Part shown: one piece after another, positions 41,329 through 49,742 of the stretch
Layout of the letters: every line of letters starts with the position of its first letter
How positions within the stretch are numbered: the stretch's first letter is position 1
NCBI GenBank assembly: GCA_964494505.1
Contig: CAZBRO010000031.1
Coordinates: forward strand, 1 to 57,716
Direction of reading: 5' to 3'
Source of the DNA: CAIYRG01 sp964494505
GTDB lineage: Bacteria > Pseudomonadota > Alphaproteobacteria > Micropepsales > Micropepsaceae
Length of the DNA stretch: 57,716 nucleotides
Made by a program: the position numbers and the translations under genes
Notes under the pieces: generated by a model
Database searches by the model: none
What the model was told of the DNA's origin: nothing
Seen by the model: only the letters and a program-made list of their open reading frames with translations

Positions 41329-42912
41329 ATGACTAGGCGTCCCATTCGCCGCGCGCTTCTTTCCGTTTCCGACAAGACCGGACTCGCCCTGTTCGCGCGT
41401 GCCCTTTCGGATCGTGGCGTGCAGCTCATTTCGACCGGCGGCACGGCAAAGGCGCTGCGCGATGCCGGATTTGCCGTGACGGACGTGTCGGAGGTAACAG
41501 GCTTTCCCGAAATCATGGACGGGCGCGTGAAAACGCTGCACCCGAAAATCCATGGAGGACTCCTCGGATTGCGCGATGCGCACGCCGAGGCGATGCGGGC
41601 GCACGGGATCGAAGGGATCGATCTGCTGGTCTCCAACCTCTATCCGTTCGAGGCGACGGTCGCGAAAGGTGCTGCGTTCGGCGAGGTCATCGAGAATATC
41701 GATGTCGGCGGGCCGGCCATGATCCGCGCCGCGGCCAAGAACCACGAATGGGTGACGGTGCTTGTGGATCCGGAGGATTACGCCCTCGTGCTCGCCGAAT
41801 TGGCGGAAGGCGGCGTGACCGCCGAGACACGGCTCAAGCTGGCGCAGACCGCGTTCGCGCGCACCGCGGCCTATGATGTGGCGGTTTCGAATTGGCTGGC
41901 GGAGCAGATCGCCGCCAAGGGCGATGCCTCGCCGCCCCGCCGGCGCAGCTTCGCCGGAATGCTGCGGCAGCAGCTTCGCTACGGCGAAAACCCGCATCAG
42001 GAGGCGGCCTTCTATGCCACGGGCGAAAAGCGCTCCGGCGTCGCGACCGCGGTTCAGCTTCAGGGCAAGGAGCTTTCCTACAACAACATCAACGACACCG
42101 ATGCGGCCTACGAACTGGTGGCGGAGTTCGATCCGGCAATTCCGGCCTGCGCCATCATCAAGCATGCCAATCCGTGCGGGGTGGCGCTCGGGTCTTCGCT
42201 GGCGGATGCGTATGTGAAAGCGCTCGCCTGCGATCCCGTCAGCGCGTTCGGCGGCGTGCTTGCGTTCAACCGCACGCTTGATGGCGAAACCGCGGAGGAA
42301 ATTGCCAGGCTCTTCACTGAAGTCATCATCGCCCCCGATGCGGACGAAGAAGCGCGGCGCATCCTGTCGGCGAAGAAGAATTTGCGCCTCCTGATCGCGG
42401 GCGGCCTTCCCGATGCGCGCAGTACCGGCTGGACGGTGCGCTCGGTTGCGGGCGGCCTTCTGGTGCAGGCGCGCGATGCGATCACCGCGGATACGGGCGC
42501 GCTGAAAACGGTCACCAAACGCGCGCCCACACCGGCCGAACTCGCCGACATGATCTTCGCCTTTACCGTCGCCAAGCACGTTAAATCGAACACTATCGTG
42601 TACGCGAAGGACGGCTCCACCGCCGGCATCGGCGCGGGCCAGATGAGCCGTGTGGACGCAGCCCGCATCGCTGCCGCCAAAGCGCGCGAGGCCGCAGACG
42701 CCGCAGGCTGGTCCGAGCCGCGCACCAAGGGGTCGGCAGCGGCATCCGATGCGTTCTTCCCCTTCCCGGACGGGCTTCTCGCGGTTGCCGAAGCCGGCGC
42801 CACCGCCGTCATCCAGCCCGGCGGTTCCATCAACGACGAAAAGGTGATCGACGCCGCGAACGAAGCCGGCCTCGCCATGGTGTTCACCGGCATCCGCCAT
42901 TTCCGGCACTAG
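41329..42912 (+). CDS. purH: Bifunctional AICAR transformylase/IMP cyclohydrolase
   Basis: A full-length 527-residue PurH that does the last two steps of purine synthesis. The N-terminal cyclohydrolase domain shows ALLSVSDKTGL, STGGTAKAL and GRVKTLHPKIHGGLL. The C-terminal transformylase domain has the catalytic Lys-His in IIKHANPCGVA and ends in AMVFTGIRHFRH. The ATG at 41329 gives the usual N-terminus. It is convergent with the MFS gene, their stops one base apart. Confidence 0.96.
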   Translation: MTRRPIRRALLSVSDKTGLALFARALSDRGVQLISTGGTAKALRDAGFAVTDVSEVTGFPEIMDGRVKTLHPKIHGGLLGLRDAHAEAMRAHGIEGIDLLVSNLYPFEATVAKGAAFGEVIENIDVGGPAMIRAAAKNHEWVTVLVDPEDYALVLAELAEGGVTAETRLKLAQTAFARTAAYDVAVSNWLAEQIAAKGDASPPRRRSFAGMLRQQLRYGENPHQEAAFYATGEKRSGVATAVQLQGKELSYNNINDTDAAYELVAEFDPAIPACAIIKHANPCGVALGSSLADAYVKALACDPVSAFGGVLAFNRTLDGETAEEIARLFTEVIIAPDADEEARRILSAKKNLRLLIAGGLPDARSTGWTVRSVAGGLLVQARDAITADTGALKTVTKRAPTPAELADMIFAFTVAKHVKSNTIVYAKDGSTAGIGAGQMSRVDAARIAAAKAREAADAAGWSEPRTKGSAAASDAFFPFPDGLLAVAEAGATAVIQPGGSINDEKVIDAANEAGLAMVFTGIRHFRH

Positions 42913-42913
42913 A

Positions 42914-44281
42914 CTAGACCGCCGCGACGCGTTCCTCGCGCACGAAGAAAAGGCCGATCCAGCCCGCCGCCAGAAACGCGACAATGGCGGCCATGCCCCA
43001 TTGCTGGCTGCCGCTCGTGCGCGTGACGTAGGCCACCGTCAGCGGCGCCATGAACGCGGTCGCCTCGCCCGATAGCGCATAAAGGCCGAAAAATTCGGTC
43101 ATGCGCGATTCCGGGGCGATGCGGGCCATCATGGCGCGGCTGTTGGCATAGGTGGCGACGAGGCACACCGCGATTCCCATCACGCTTGCGATGTAAAAGA
43201 GTTCGGGCGCGGTGGCGAAGATGGGAAGGGCGGCTATCTTCGTCCCGGCCGCATAGGGAATCGCGAAGAACAGCCGATTCGGTGCGAAGCCAAGCGAAAC
43301 GAGCGCAAACACGATCATGCCCCCGATGGAAAGATGCAGCGCGCGCCTGGTGCCTATACAATCGGAAAGCCGCCCGCCGAGCCAGCCGCCGAGCGAGGCA
43401 AACACCAGCACAAGAATGCCGTAGAGCGCGGTTTCGACCGTGCCCCAATGGAACACCCCGGCCGCATAGACGCCGCCGAATGCGAGCATCACGTTCTGTC
43501 CGTCATTGTAGATCATGCGCACAAGCAGATAGGCGCCGGCATTGCGGTAATGCTTGAGACTTCTCACCGTGCGCACGACCGACGACAGCCCGCGCCGGAT
43601 CGCCGTTCCGGCCGGGACGTGCTTCGACTCGCGGTCCGGCGTGAACAGGAAGAAAGGAATGCTGAAGACGCCGAACCAAAGCGCGCATAGCGGACCGGAA
43701 ATGCGCTCGTGCTCGTGCGTGACGCGATCGAGTCCGAACAAGGGCTGGGCCGGCAGATAGATGAAGACGAGCAGGAAAACGAGCAGCACGAGCCCTGCGA
43801 GATTGCCAAGGCCGTAGCCGAGCCCTGACCAGCGGCCGATCCGGCGCTCGCCCACCAGCGAGGGCAGCATGGCGCCGTGAAATACAATGGACGCGTCATA
43901 GGAAAGATTGGCGAGCGCGACGGCGGCGCCAATGCCGAAGAGCCCCAGGCCCGCCCCGCCCGGCCGCCCGAACCACAGCGTCGCACTGGCCGCGGCCAGA
44001 GTCAGGGAAAACCCCGCGACCCAGGGTTTGCGCCGCCCGGCCGCATCGGCCATCGCGCCGAGGAAGGGGGCCGACACCGCGACCACGAGGCCGGCATATC
44101 CCTGGATCGCCGCCCACAGCGCCTGTCCCTCGACCGGATCGCCGACGATGTCGCGGGAGAAATAGGTCGCGTAGATGAAGACGGTTATGACGGGGACGTA
44201 GGGGTTGCGCGCCCACTCGAACAGCACCCACGACACCCGCCCGCGGCGGGCCGTGCGCGCTTCAGAACTGCTGGCCGTCAT
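42914..44281 (-). CDS. MFS transporter, UMF1/Atg22-like
   Basis: About 455 residues with some 12 membrane helices. The start region (RGRVSWVLFEWARNPYVPVITVFIYATYF) is the UMF1/Atg22 signature WxLxEWARNPY, and LGAMADAAGRRKPWV is the cytoplasmic loop motif. Substrates of these transporters in bacteria are mostly unknown. The ATG at 44281 lies 20 bases inside the end of the upstream SH3 gene, so they are probably cotranscribed. Confidence 0.9.
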   Translation of the reverse strand: MTASSSEARTARRGRVSWVLFEWARNPYVPVITVFIYATYFSRDIVGDPVEGQALWAAIQGYAGLVVAVSAPFLGAMADAAGRRKPWVAGFSLTLAAASATLWFGRPGGAGLGLFGIGAAVALANLSYDASIVFHGAMLPSLVGERRIGRWSGLGYGLGNLAGLVLLVFLLVFIYLPAQPLFGLDRVTHEHERISGPLCALWFGVFSIPFFLFTPDRESKHVPAGTAIRRGLSSVVRTVRSLKHYRNAGAYLLVRMIYNDGQNVMLAFGGVYAAGVFHWGTVETALYGILVLVFASLGGWLGGRLSDCIGTRRALHLSIGGMIVFALVSLGFAPNRLFFAIPYAAGTKIAALPIFATAPELFYIASVMGIAVCLVATYANSRAMMARIAPESRMTEFFGLYALSGEATAFMAPLTVAYVTRTSGSQQWGMAAIVAFLAAGWIGLFFVREERVAAV

Positions 44282-44735
44282 GCACGCCCCAGAGCCGCAT
44301 CCGGTCAACCCAGCCCTCGGCGCGCGCGAACTTCACCTCACAGGCGCTGGCGTCGCACTTTTCCAGCCGCCCGATGGCGCCCGGCTTCGCGTCGGCGATT
44401 ACGGAGGCGCCGGCCTTCGCGCCGTCGCGGACCGGCGCATCGCCCGCCCCCACGATGACGGCCGTGCGCTCGCGCGAGAGCAGCGCCGTGTGGATCCAGC
44501 CGGTCTCCCCGTCCATGTCGCGCACGCGGCGCCACAGATCGTAGGACGCGATCACCTCCACCGGCAGGCCCTTGCGGTGATACACCCATTTGACGCGGTG
44601 ATCCTCGCCCGGGCCTTCGCGCATGTTGGTGGTTTCGCCCTTCATGCTGGCGAAATAGGGAACCTTCACGTCCTCGGCCGCGCGCGCTGGCGCAAGCACG
44701 GGAACGAGGAGCATGATCGCAAAGCAAAGGCGCAT
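44262..44735 (-). CDS. Secreted bacterial SH3-domain protein
   Basis: A 157-residue exported protein. Signal peptide MRLCFAIMLLVPVLAPARA. Two SH3-like repeats follow: ASMKGETTNMREGPGEDHRVKWVYHRKGLPVE and the shorter APVRDGAKAGASVIADAKPG. The pattern fits SH3_4 proteins of Alphaproteobacteria, thought to act at the cell wall; the function is unknown. The ATG at 44735 gives the clean signal peptide; one at 44753 is possible. Confidence 0.85.
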   Translation of the reverse strand: MRLCFAIMLLVPVLAPARAAEDVKVPYFASMKGETTNMREGPGEDHRVKWVYHRKGLPVEVIASYDLWRRVRDMDGETGWIHTALLSRERTAVIVGAGDAPVRDGAKAGASVIADAKPGAIGRLEKCDASACEVKFARAEGWVDRMRLWGVHDGQQF

Positions 44736-44840
44736 CGACGCCGATCCCGGCATGAGTGATTCGGCGGAAGCTATCTTTGCCCCGCGGGAGTCGTTCTGGT
44801 AAGGAGAAAATCGCGTGAAATCGGCGAAATCGACCACATC

Positions 44841-45821
44841 ATGATGGGAACCCACCCGCGCATCGTCGTAACGCGGAAACTGCCCGAAGCAACCGAGCAG
44901 GAACTCGAACACCGTTTCGGCGCGGTGCTGAACCCAACCGACACGCCGATGGATGCGGCCGCGCTGAAGCAAGCCGTGGCGGATGCCGACATCCTGGTGC
45001 CCACGGTTACCGACCGCATCACGGGCGAGATCATCGCGGCCGCCGGCCCGCATCTGAAGCTGATCGCCAATTTCGGGGTGGGCTTCAATCATATCGACGT
45101 GAAGGCCGCCGCCGCCCGTGGCATCGCGGTCACCAACACGCCGGGCGTGCTCACCGATGCCACCGCCGACATCGCCATGACGCTCCTCCTGATGGTGACG
45201 CGCCGCGCAGTCGAAGGCGCGAGGATTATCGCCGAAGGGGGGTTCGCCGGCTGGTGCCCGACCTGGCTGATGGGAGTGGGCTTGCGGGGGCGCACGCTCG
45301 GCATCGTCGGCATGGGCCGCATCGGCGAAGCGATGGCCCAGCGGGCCCGCGCCTTCGGGATGGAGATCCACTACCACAACCGCAAACAGGCAGTGCCCGA
45401 AGTGGAAGCGACTCTCGCGGCGACCTATTGGCCGGAACTGGACGCGATGCTTGCCGAAATGGACGTGGTCTCCATCAATTGTCCGTACACGGCGGAAACC
45501 TATCATTTGTTCTCGGGCGAACGGATCGCGCGCATGAAACGGTCCGCCTATCTCATCAACACCGCGCGCGGCGAGATCGTGGACGAGGCGGCATTGGCCG
45601 ATGCGCTGGCCGGGGGACGGCTTGCGGGCGCCGGGCTCGACGTCTTCGAGCACGAGCCCAAGGTGAATGCGAAGCTGCTGACGCTTTCCAATGTCGCGCT
45701 GCTGCCGCATCTGGGGTCTTCGACCATCGAGGCGCGCACGGGGATGGGCAAGAAGGTGATCGCCAACATCGCAGCGCATTTCGAGGGCCGCCCGCTGCCC
45801 GACCGGGTGAACCCGCCGTAA
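44841..45821 (+). CDS. D-2-hydroxyacid dehydrogenase (glyoxylate reductase-like)
   Basis: A 326-residue NAD(P)-dependent dehydrogenase. The cofactor motif is GIVGMGRIGEAMA near residue 155. The catalytic triad is visible as arginine in INTARGEIVDE, glutamate in FEHEP and histidine in LLPHLGSSTIEAR. It reduces a 2-keto acid such as glyoxylate or hydroxypyruvate; the exact substrate is not certain. Two ATGs lie together (44841 and 44844) with no strong ribosome site. Confidence 0.9.
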   Translation: MMGTHPRIVVTRKLPEATEQELEHRFGAVLNPTDTPMDAAALKQAVADADILVPTVTDRITGEIIAAAGPHLKLIANFGVGFNHIDVKAAAARGIAVTNTPGVLTDATADIAMTLLLMVTRRAVEGARIIAEGGFAGWCPTWLMGVGLRGRTLGIVGMGRIGEAMAQRARAFGMEIHYHNRKQAVPEVEATLAATYWPELDAMLAEMDVVSINCPYTAETYHLFSGERIARMKRSAYLINTARGEIVDEAALADALAGGRLAGAGLDVFEHEPKVNAKLLTLSNVALLPHLGSSTIEARTGMGKKVIANIAAHFEGRPLPDRVNPP

Positions 45822-45873
45822 TGCGGCCACAGTCTTGATCGGTTGGCGGGGCCGTTTTCCGTGCCCCCCCTCC

Positions 45874-45903
45874 CCCCGGGCCATTCGGGCCGTGGACCCG
45901 GGG
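45874..45903. repeat. GC-rich hairpin after the dehydrogenase gene
   Basis: CCCCGGG (45874-45880) pairs with CCCGGGG (45897-45903) around GGCC-rich DNA that can form alternative stems. There is no T run. It may be an intergenic repeat rather than a terminator. Confidence 0.45.
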
Positions 45904-45958
45904 AATCTCCAGTATTTCAGCGGGTTTTTGTAGGAATCGGAGGGTTCTATAAGGGACG

Positions 45959-45984
45959 GATAAGGGTGCAATAACGTACGATTT
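45959..45984 (+). repeat. Second site of the GGTGCAATAA direct repeat
   Basis: ATAAGGGTGCAATAA is followed at a 10-base step by CGTACGATTT. It matches the repeat group at 7906-7936, 38 kb away. It lies 115 bases before the possible ATG at 46100. Confidence 0.45.
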
Positions 45985-46333
45985 CGGGACGACCTTGAGC
46001 CGAAACCGGCGTTCACGCTCGGCTCAGACCGGGCGTGGTCGCGCGCGCCCCGTCGGGGATGAATATTCTGGGACCGGACACTGAGAAAGAACGCCCCTTA
46101 TGTGGGCACTCGCGGACCGAAGGCCAAGGCTGACGATGCTTACGCTATGCATCTCCCTAGCCTCCGCAGAGGGAGATGGGTCACACTATGCTACATTGCT
46201 GCGCATCGGGGGGCGTTGGGAAATTTCCGAATAGGCAAACGATCCGATCCGGAAAAAACTGAGGGGCCAGAAACAAATATCCAACGGTACGATAGCCGAT
46301 GTCTCGGAAGACTACAAACAACTCATCGAGCTT

Positions 46334-46690
46334 TTGAAGAAACTGATCGAAGAGCTGCAGAAAAAGCGCTGCTACAACAGCATAAAGATTTCGCGTGATG
46401 CGCCCTTGAGCGGCGGTGGCGAAGGCACCGGTCAGGAAGCTCAATCTGCGCTGGACGATGCCATCGACAAGGCAACGATGGCCGCGACCGAGAAAGTTAC
46501 AAAATTCGCCAACGAATGGTGCGCGAAAGGCAGATGCACGGCGGGCGAATGTCACCCGAGCATCGATTTCACGGTGGATGTGAGTGGAAAAGAAATCGTC
46601 ATTCCCGAGCCCGGCAAGAAGGAGAAATACTCTTTTGCCGGGAAAGTGACCGCGACCGGCCAGATCTCGTGCAAATGCGAGGCTTCCTAG
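46334..46690 (+). CDS. Cysteine-containing protein of unknown function, possibly the 3' part of an interrupted gene
   Basis: 118 codons from a TTG, giving a protein with a charged helix (IEELQKKRCYN), a Gly-rich turn, a second helix and a Cys-rich end (WCAKGRCTAGECHP and ISCKCEAS). The same frame is open back to a TAG at 46232-46234, and before that runs from an ATG at 46100 through a possible signal peptide (LTMLTLCISLASAEG). So this may be one 196-codon gene with an in-frame amber, or a shorter gene with a TTG start. Base composition is lower in GC than the neighbours. No family recognised. Confidence 0.45.
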   Translation: MKKLIEELQKKRCYNSIKISRDAPLSGGGEGTGQEAQSALDDAIDKATMAATEKVTKFANEWCAKGRCTAGECHPSIDFTVDVSGKEIVIPEPGKKEKYSFAGKVTATGQISCKCEAS

Positions 46691-46854
46691 GGGTGATTAA
46701 TGGGTTGTCGTTCCGGCCGGCACCGCATGTCACGCGGGGGGAAGAACCGGGACAACGGCAGAGGCGTTTTCCGTCTCCGGATTGTCAGGCAGGGGCAGGC
46801 TTACTATCCTCACACCCATCCAAGTGGCGAACGCGCACATTCAAGGAGGTCGCA

Positions 46855-47817
46855 ATGTCGAAGACTGAGGCTCCTCACACATCGGCCGGTTGGAAATCGC
46901 GAGACATGCGCGGGAGCGCGATGCTGCTCGGGATCGTGTGCGCATCCGCGCTGCTGTTTCCGGCAAGCGCCGCCGACAAAGCGGCCAATTCCGCCGCCGC
47001 CATTCCGAACCTGATGCAGGAGCAGGGCGTCGCGTGGGCAGGCCGGTTCCCTGGCAAGGCGGCGGGCCAGGCAAAACTGCAATACGACCGGCAACAGAAC
47101 GAATGGCTGCCGCCTCTAAGCGGAATCGGGCCCATCACGGACGACCCCGCGCACCCGTTCTACAACAACACCGTGGCGGACGATCTGGGCGTGCCGCCGA
47201 CCTGGCGGGTCGCGGATCTGAACAATGAAGCCGCCAAGAATCTGATGCCCTGGGCGCTCGATGCACTGAAGAAGCAGAACGCGCTCGCGCTCACCGGCAA
47301 GAACGGGGAGACCCGCCAGGCGCGCTGCTGGGAGACCGGCGTTCCCGACATCCACGAAGCCCCCTGGGATTTGTATTTCATCCAGACTCCCACCGAAGTG
47401 GTGATGCTGCTGGGCGGCGCCGGCCCGCAGGTGAGGCGTGTGTATCTGAACGTGCCGCATTCGAAGAATCCGAAACCGTCATGGTTCGGCGAATCGGTCG
47501 GCCATTATGAAGGCGATACGCTGGTCGTCGATACCATCGGCCTGAACGACAAGACGTTCGTGGACGGATACCGCACGCCGCACACGAAGGACCTTCATGT
47601 GGTGGAGCGCTACAGAATCGCCGATGGCGGCAAGACGCTAGACGTTTCCTTCACCGCCGACGACCCGGGCACGTTCTACAAGGCATGGGGCGCGCGCAAG
47701 CCCCGCTACCGGGTGGCCGAGCATTTCTATCAGGAGGAGGCTTGCGCCTCGAACAACGACGACAAATTCCATCTCGGCTTCGAGCAGGTCCCGACTGCGG
47801 CGAAGCTCGATTTCTGA
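46855..47817 (+). CDS. Secreted protein of unknown function
   Basis: A 320-residue exported protein. After a short polar start comes a signal segment (SAMLLGIVCASALLFPASA). The mature part has an N-terminal WAGRFPGKAAG segment, a middle DLYFIQTPTEVVMLL strand and a C-terminal block WFGESVGHYEGDTLVVDTIG and DLHVVERYRIADGGKTLDVSF. This block recurs in uncharacterised exported proteins of soil bacteria, but I cannot name a function. The ribosome site AAGGAGG is excellent and fixes the start at 46855. Confidence 0.78.
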   Translation: MSKTEAPHTSAGWKSRDMRGSAMLLGIVCASALLFPASAADKAANSAAAIPNLMQEQGVAWAGRFPGKAAGQAKLQYDRQQNEWLPPLSGIGPITDDPAHPFYNNTVADDLGVPPTWRVADLNNEAAKNLMPWALDALKKQNALALTGKNGETRQARCWETGVPDIHEAPWDLYFIQTPTEVVMLLGGAGPQVRRVYLNVPHSKNPKPSWFGESVGHYEGDTLVVDTIGLNDKTFVDGYRTPHTKDLHVVERYRIADGGKTLDVSFTADDPGTFYKAWGARKPRYRVAEHFYQEEACASNNDDKFHLGFEQVPTAAKLDF

Positions 47818-47842
47818 GGAGAGCGCTGGGGCGCAGCGCCCC

Positions 47843-47912
47843 CATGCTTCGACAAGCTCAGCATGAGGACTTATGTGTAAATCCTCGCTCTGAGCCTGTC
47901 GAAGAGTGAGAG
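47843..47912. repeat. REP-like inverted-repeat element, copy 1
   Basis: CTTCGACAAGCTCAG (47847-47861) faces CTGAGCCTGTCGAAG (47890-47904), giving a long stem with one mismatch. It is preceded by a separate GGGGCGC-A-GCGCCCC hairpin. It lies between two convergent genes and is related to copies at 51757 and 53958. Confidence 0.75.
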
Positions 47913-47913
47913 G

Positions 47914-48702
47914 CTACGGCAGGGAGCGGGCGAGGCGGAAGCCGAGATTGTAGCTGCGAAGCGTCGCGAACTCGCGCAGGCGCAAGGCCGGACGCACATA
48001 ATCGGGCGTCGCGTTCCAGCCGCCGCCGCGGAACACGCGCGGGCAGCCATTCACTTCCTTTGCCGCACTTCCGTCGGTGGGCGCGCTTACATAGTTCGAC
48101 TGGAAACAGTCTTCCACCCATTCAAAGACGTTGCCCTGCATGTCGTAGAGGCCGAATTTGTTGGCGGCCTTCGTCCCCACCGGGTGGGTCGTGCGGTTGG
48201 CGTTTTCCGCATACCAGGCCTCGCGGTCCAGCCGGCCGTAATCCTTGAAGAAGGAATTCTCCTCCGCGTCCCCGGCACGCGCCGCATATTCCCATTCGGC
48301 TTCCGTCGGCAGGCGGTAGGTTTTTCCGGTCTTGGCGTTGAGCTTTTTCAGGAAGTCCTGGATGTCGGCCCAACTGACGGCGTCGACCGGCAAAGTGGGG
48401 CCTTTGAAGAAGCTCGGGACCTTGCCCATCAGGGCCGCCCATTGGGCCTGGGTCACTTCGTATCGCCCGAGCGCGAAGGATTTGAGCGTGACCGGATGCT
48501 GAGGCTGTTCCTCCGGCGGCGGCGGGGCGGGTGAATTCGGATCGGCCTTGCTGCCCATCAGGAATTTGCCGGCCGGAATCACCACCATGTCGGGACAATC
48601 GGCGCAATCCTTGAACACCGCTCCGGGCGCCTGCGCGCGCGCCCCGGAAATCCCGGGCAGCAGGGCTGCGGCCCACAACATCGCAATGAACGTCTTATGC
48701 AT
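47914..48702 (-). CDS. Secreted SUMF1/FGE-like domain protein
   Basis: A 262-residue exported protein. Signal peptide MHKTFIAMLWAAALLPGISG. The rest is a formylglycine-generating-enzyme-like fold: MVVIPAGKFLMGS, YEVTQAQWAALM, VSWADIQDFL, YRLPTEAEWEYAARAG, GLYDMQGNVFEWVEDC and RVFRGGGWN. The catalytic cysteine pair of true FGE is absent from the C-terminal end, so it is unlikely to make formylglycine; most such proteins have unknown or binding roles. The ATG at 48702 gives a clean signal peptide. Confidence 0.88.
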   Translation of the reverse strand: MHKTFIAMLWAAALLPGISGARAQAPGAVFKDCADCPDMVVIPAGKFLMGSKADPNSPAPPPPEEQPQHPVTLKSFALGRYEVTQAQWAALMGKVPSFFKGPTLPVDAVSWADIQDFLKKLNAKTGKTYRLPTEAEWEYAARAGDAEENSFFKDYGRLDREAWYAENANRTTHPVGTKAANKFGLYDMQGNVFEWVEDCFQSNYVSAPTDGSAAKEVNGCPRVFRGGGWNATPDYVRPALRLREFATLRSYNLGFRLARSLP

Positions 48703-48791
48703 GCCCCGGACGACTCCGCTCGATGCGGCGATTATGAAAGGACGGATTTTCGCCGTCAAAAAATTCGGCCGCCGAAAAGCGCTTGGCGAAT

Positions 48792-48809
48792 TGTAACCTA
48801 TAGGTTACA
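48792..48809. promoter_or_regulatory. Perfect 18-bp palindrome, probable operator of the XRE/membrane pair
   Basis: TGTAACCTATAGGTTACA is perfectly self-complementary over 18 bases, 27 bases before the ATG of the membrane protein. The downstream XRE-type regulator gene makes autoregulation at this site likely. Confidence 0.65.
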
Positions 48810-48836
48810 TTCGCCGCGGCGAGGATGGAGGCGCGA

Positions 48837-49514
48837 ATGACCGGCGGTGAACCCGTATCCGACGAGGAAATCATTGCGCGCGAACGACGCCGGCTTCGGA
48901 ATACCGGCCGCATCATCGTGGCCATCATTGCGCTGGCCGCGGCCGGCGATCTGCTTTTGTTTTTCGACGGCATGTCGGGAGCCTTGCCCGGCATCGGGAT
49001 TTCGGCGCAAGGGGTCCGGCTTTTCCTGGTGGCCGGACTGCTCGCGGCCGTGATCGGGCTTGCCTGGGTGAGTTGGCGGGGACGACAAGCGCAGGCCCGT
49101 TCCGAACGGATCGTCCGTAGACAGATCGACGATCATCAGGCGCTTGGCGGGCTCGGCCTGGCCGTGCTCCTGATTCTCCTGTTGGAGTTCGCAACCCGGG
49201 CTTCCGAAGGCGCGCGCCCTCCCTTCTTTTTCATCGCGCTGGTGCTGTTCGCGGCGTTCACCTTTTTCTCCCCGAGGGCTCGGCGTTCGGGAATTGCCCG
49301 CCTGCTCGACGACGAATTGACGCGCGCTTTGCGGGGCAAATCCGTGTTGGTGGGCTATCTTGCCGCGATGGCGATGCTGAGCGGATTGTATCTCACGATC
49401 TTCTACAGCCCGGCGCTCGCGATGCAGGCGGGGCCGTTCCTTTTGGTCGCCGGAGTTGCGGTTCCGGTACTTTATTTCCTCTTCCTGCAATGGCAGGCCG
49501 GCCGCGGTGGCTGA
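48837..49514 (+). CDS. Integral membrane protein paired with an XRE regulator
   Basis: A 225-residue protein with about six membrane helices (for example IIVAIIALAAAGDLLLFF, VRLFLVAGLLAAVIGLAWV, GLAVLLILLLEF, FFFIALVLFAAFTFF, GYLAAMAMLSGLYLTIF, FLLVAGVAVPVLYFLFL) and a charged N-terminus. The ATG at 48837 is five bases after GGAGG. Its end overlaps the XRE gene by eight bases. I do not recognise a family, but membrane-protein plus small-XRE pairs of this shape are widespread and may form signalling modules. Confidence 0.72.
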   Translation: MTGGEPVSDEEIIARERRRLRNTGRIIVAIIALAAAGDLLLFFDGMSGALPGIGISAQGVRLFLVAGLLAAVIGLAWVSWRGRQAQARSERIVRRQIDDHQALGGLGLAVLLILLLEFATRASEGARPPFFFIALVLFAAFTFFSPRARRSGIARLLDDELTRALRGKSVLVGYLAAMAMLSGLYLTIFYSPALAMQAGPFLLVAGVAVPVLYFLFLQWQAGRGG

Positions 49515-49716
49515 GCGCCAGCTCAAGAACCGCCTGAAGGAATTGCGCGTCGAGCGGGGTCTCACCCAATCCGAATTGGCGGCACGTGTCGGCGTCTCGC
49601 GCAAGACGATCAACACGGTCGAGAATTCCGTCTTCGTGCCTTCGACCGCGCTCGCACTGGCGCTGGCCGAAGAGTTGGGCGCGCGGGTCGAGGATATCTT
49701 CTATCTGGCGCCGTGA
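49507..49716 (+). CDS. XRE-family transcriptional regulator (single HTH)
   Basis: A 69-residue protein that is just a Cro/CI-type helix-turn-helix: LKNRLKELRVERGLTQSELAARVGVSRKTINTVENS, with the recognition helix near residues 28-38. The tail LAEELGARVEDIFYL is the usual end of YozG-like small regulators. It starts at a GTG (49507) overlapping the membrane protein gene. It probably binds the 18-bp palindrome upstream of the pair. Confidence 0.88.
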   Translation: MAERQLKNRLKELRVERGLTQSELAARVGVSRKTINTVENSVFVPSTALALALAEELGARVEDIFYLAP

Positions 49717-49742
49717 GTCCGTATACGGACGGAGTCTTCGTC

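Noticed and set aside
46102..46398. A 98-codon frame from a GTG overlapping the amber-interrupted region
   Set aside because: It is in another frame from the Cys-rich protein, is Arg-rich and lacks a ribosome site.
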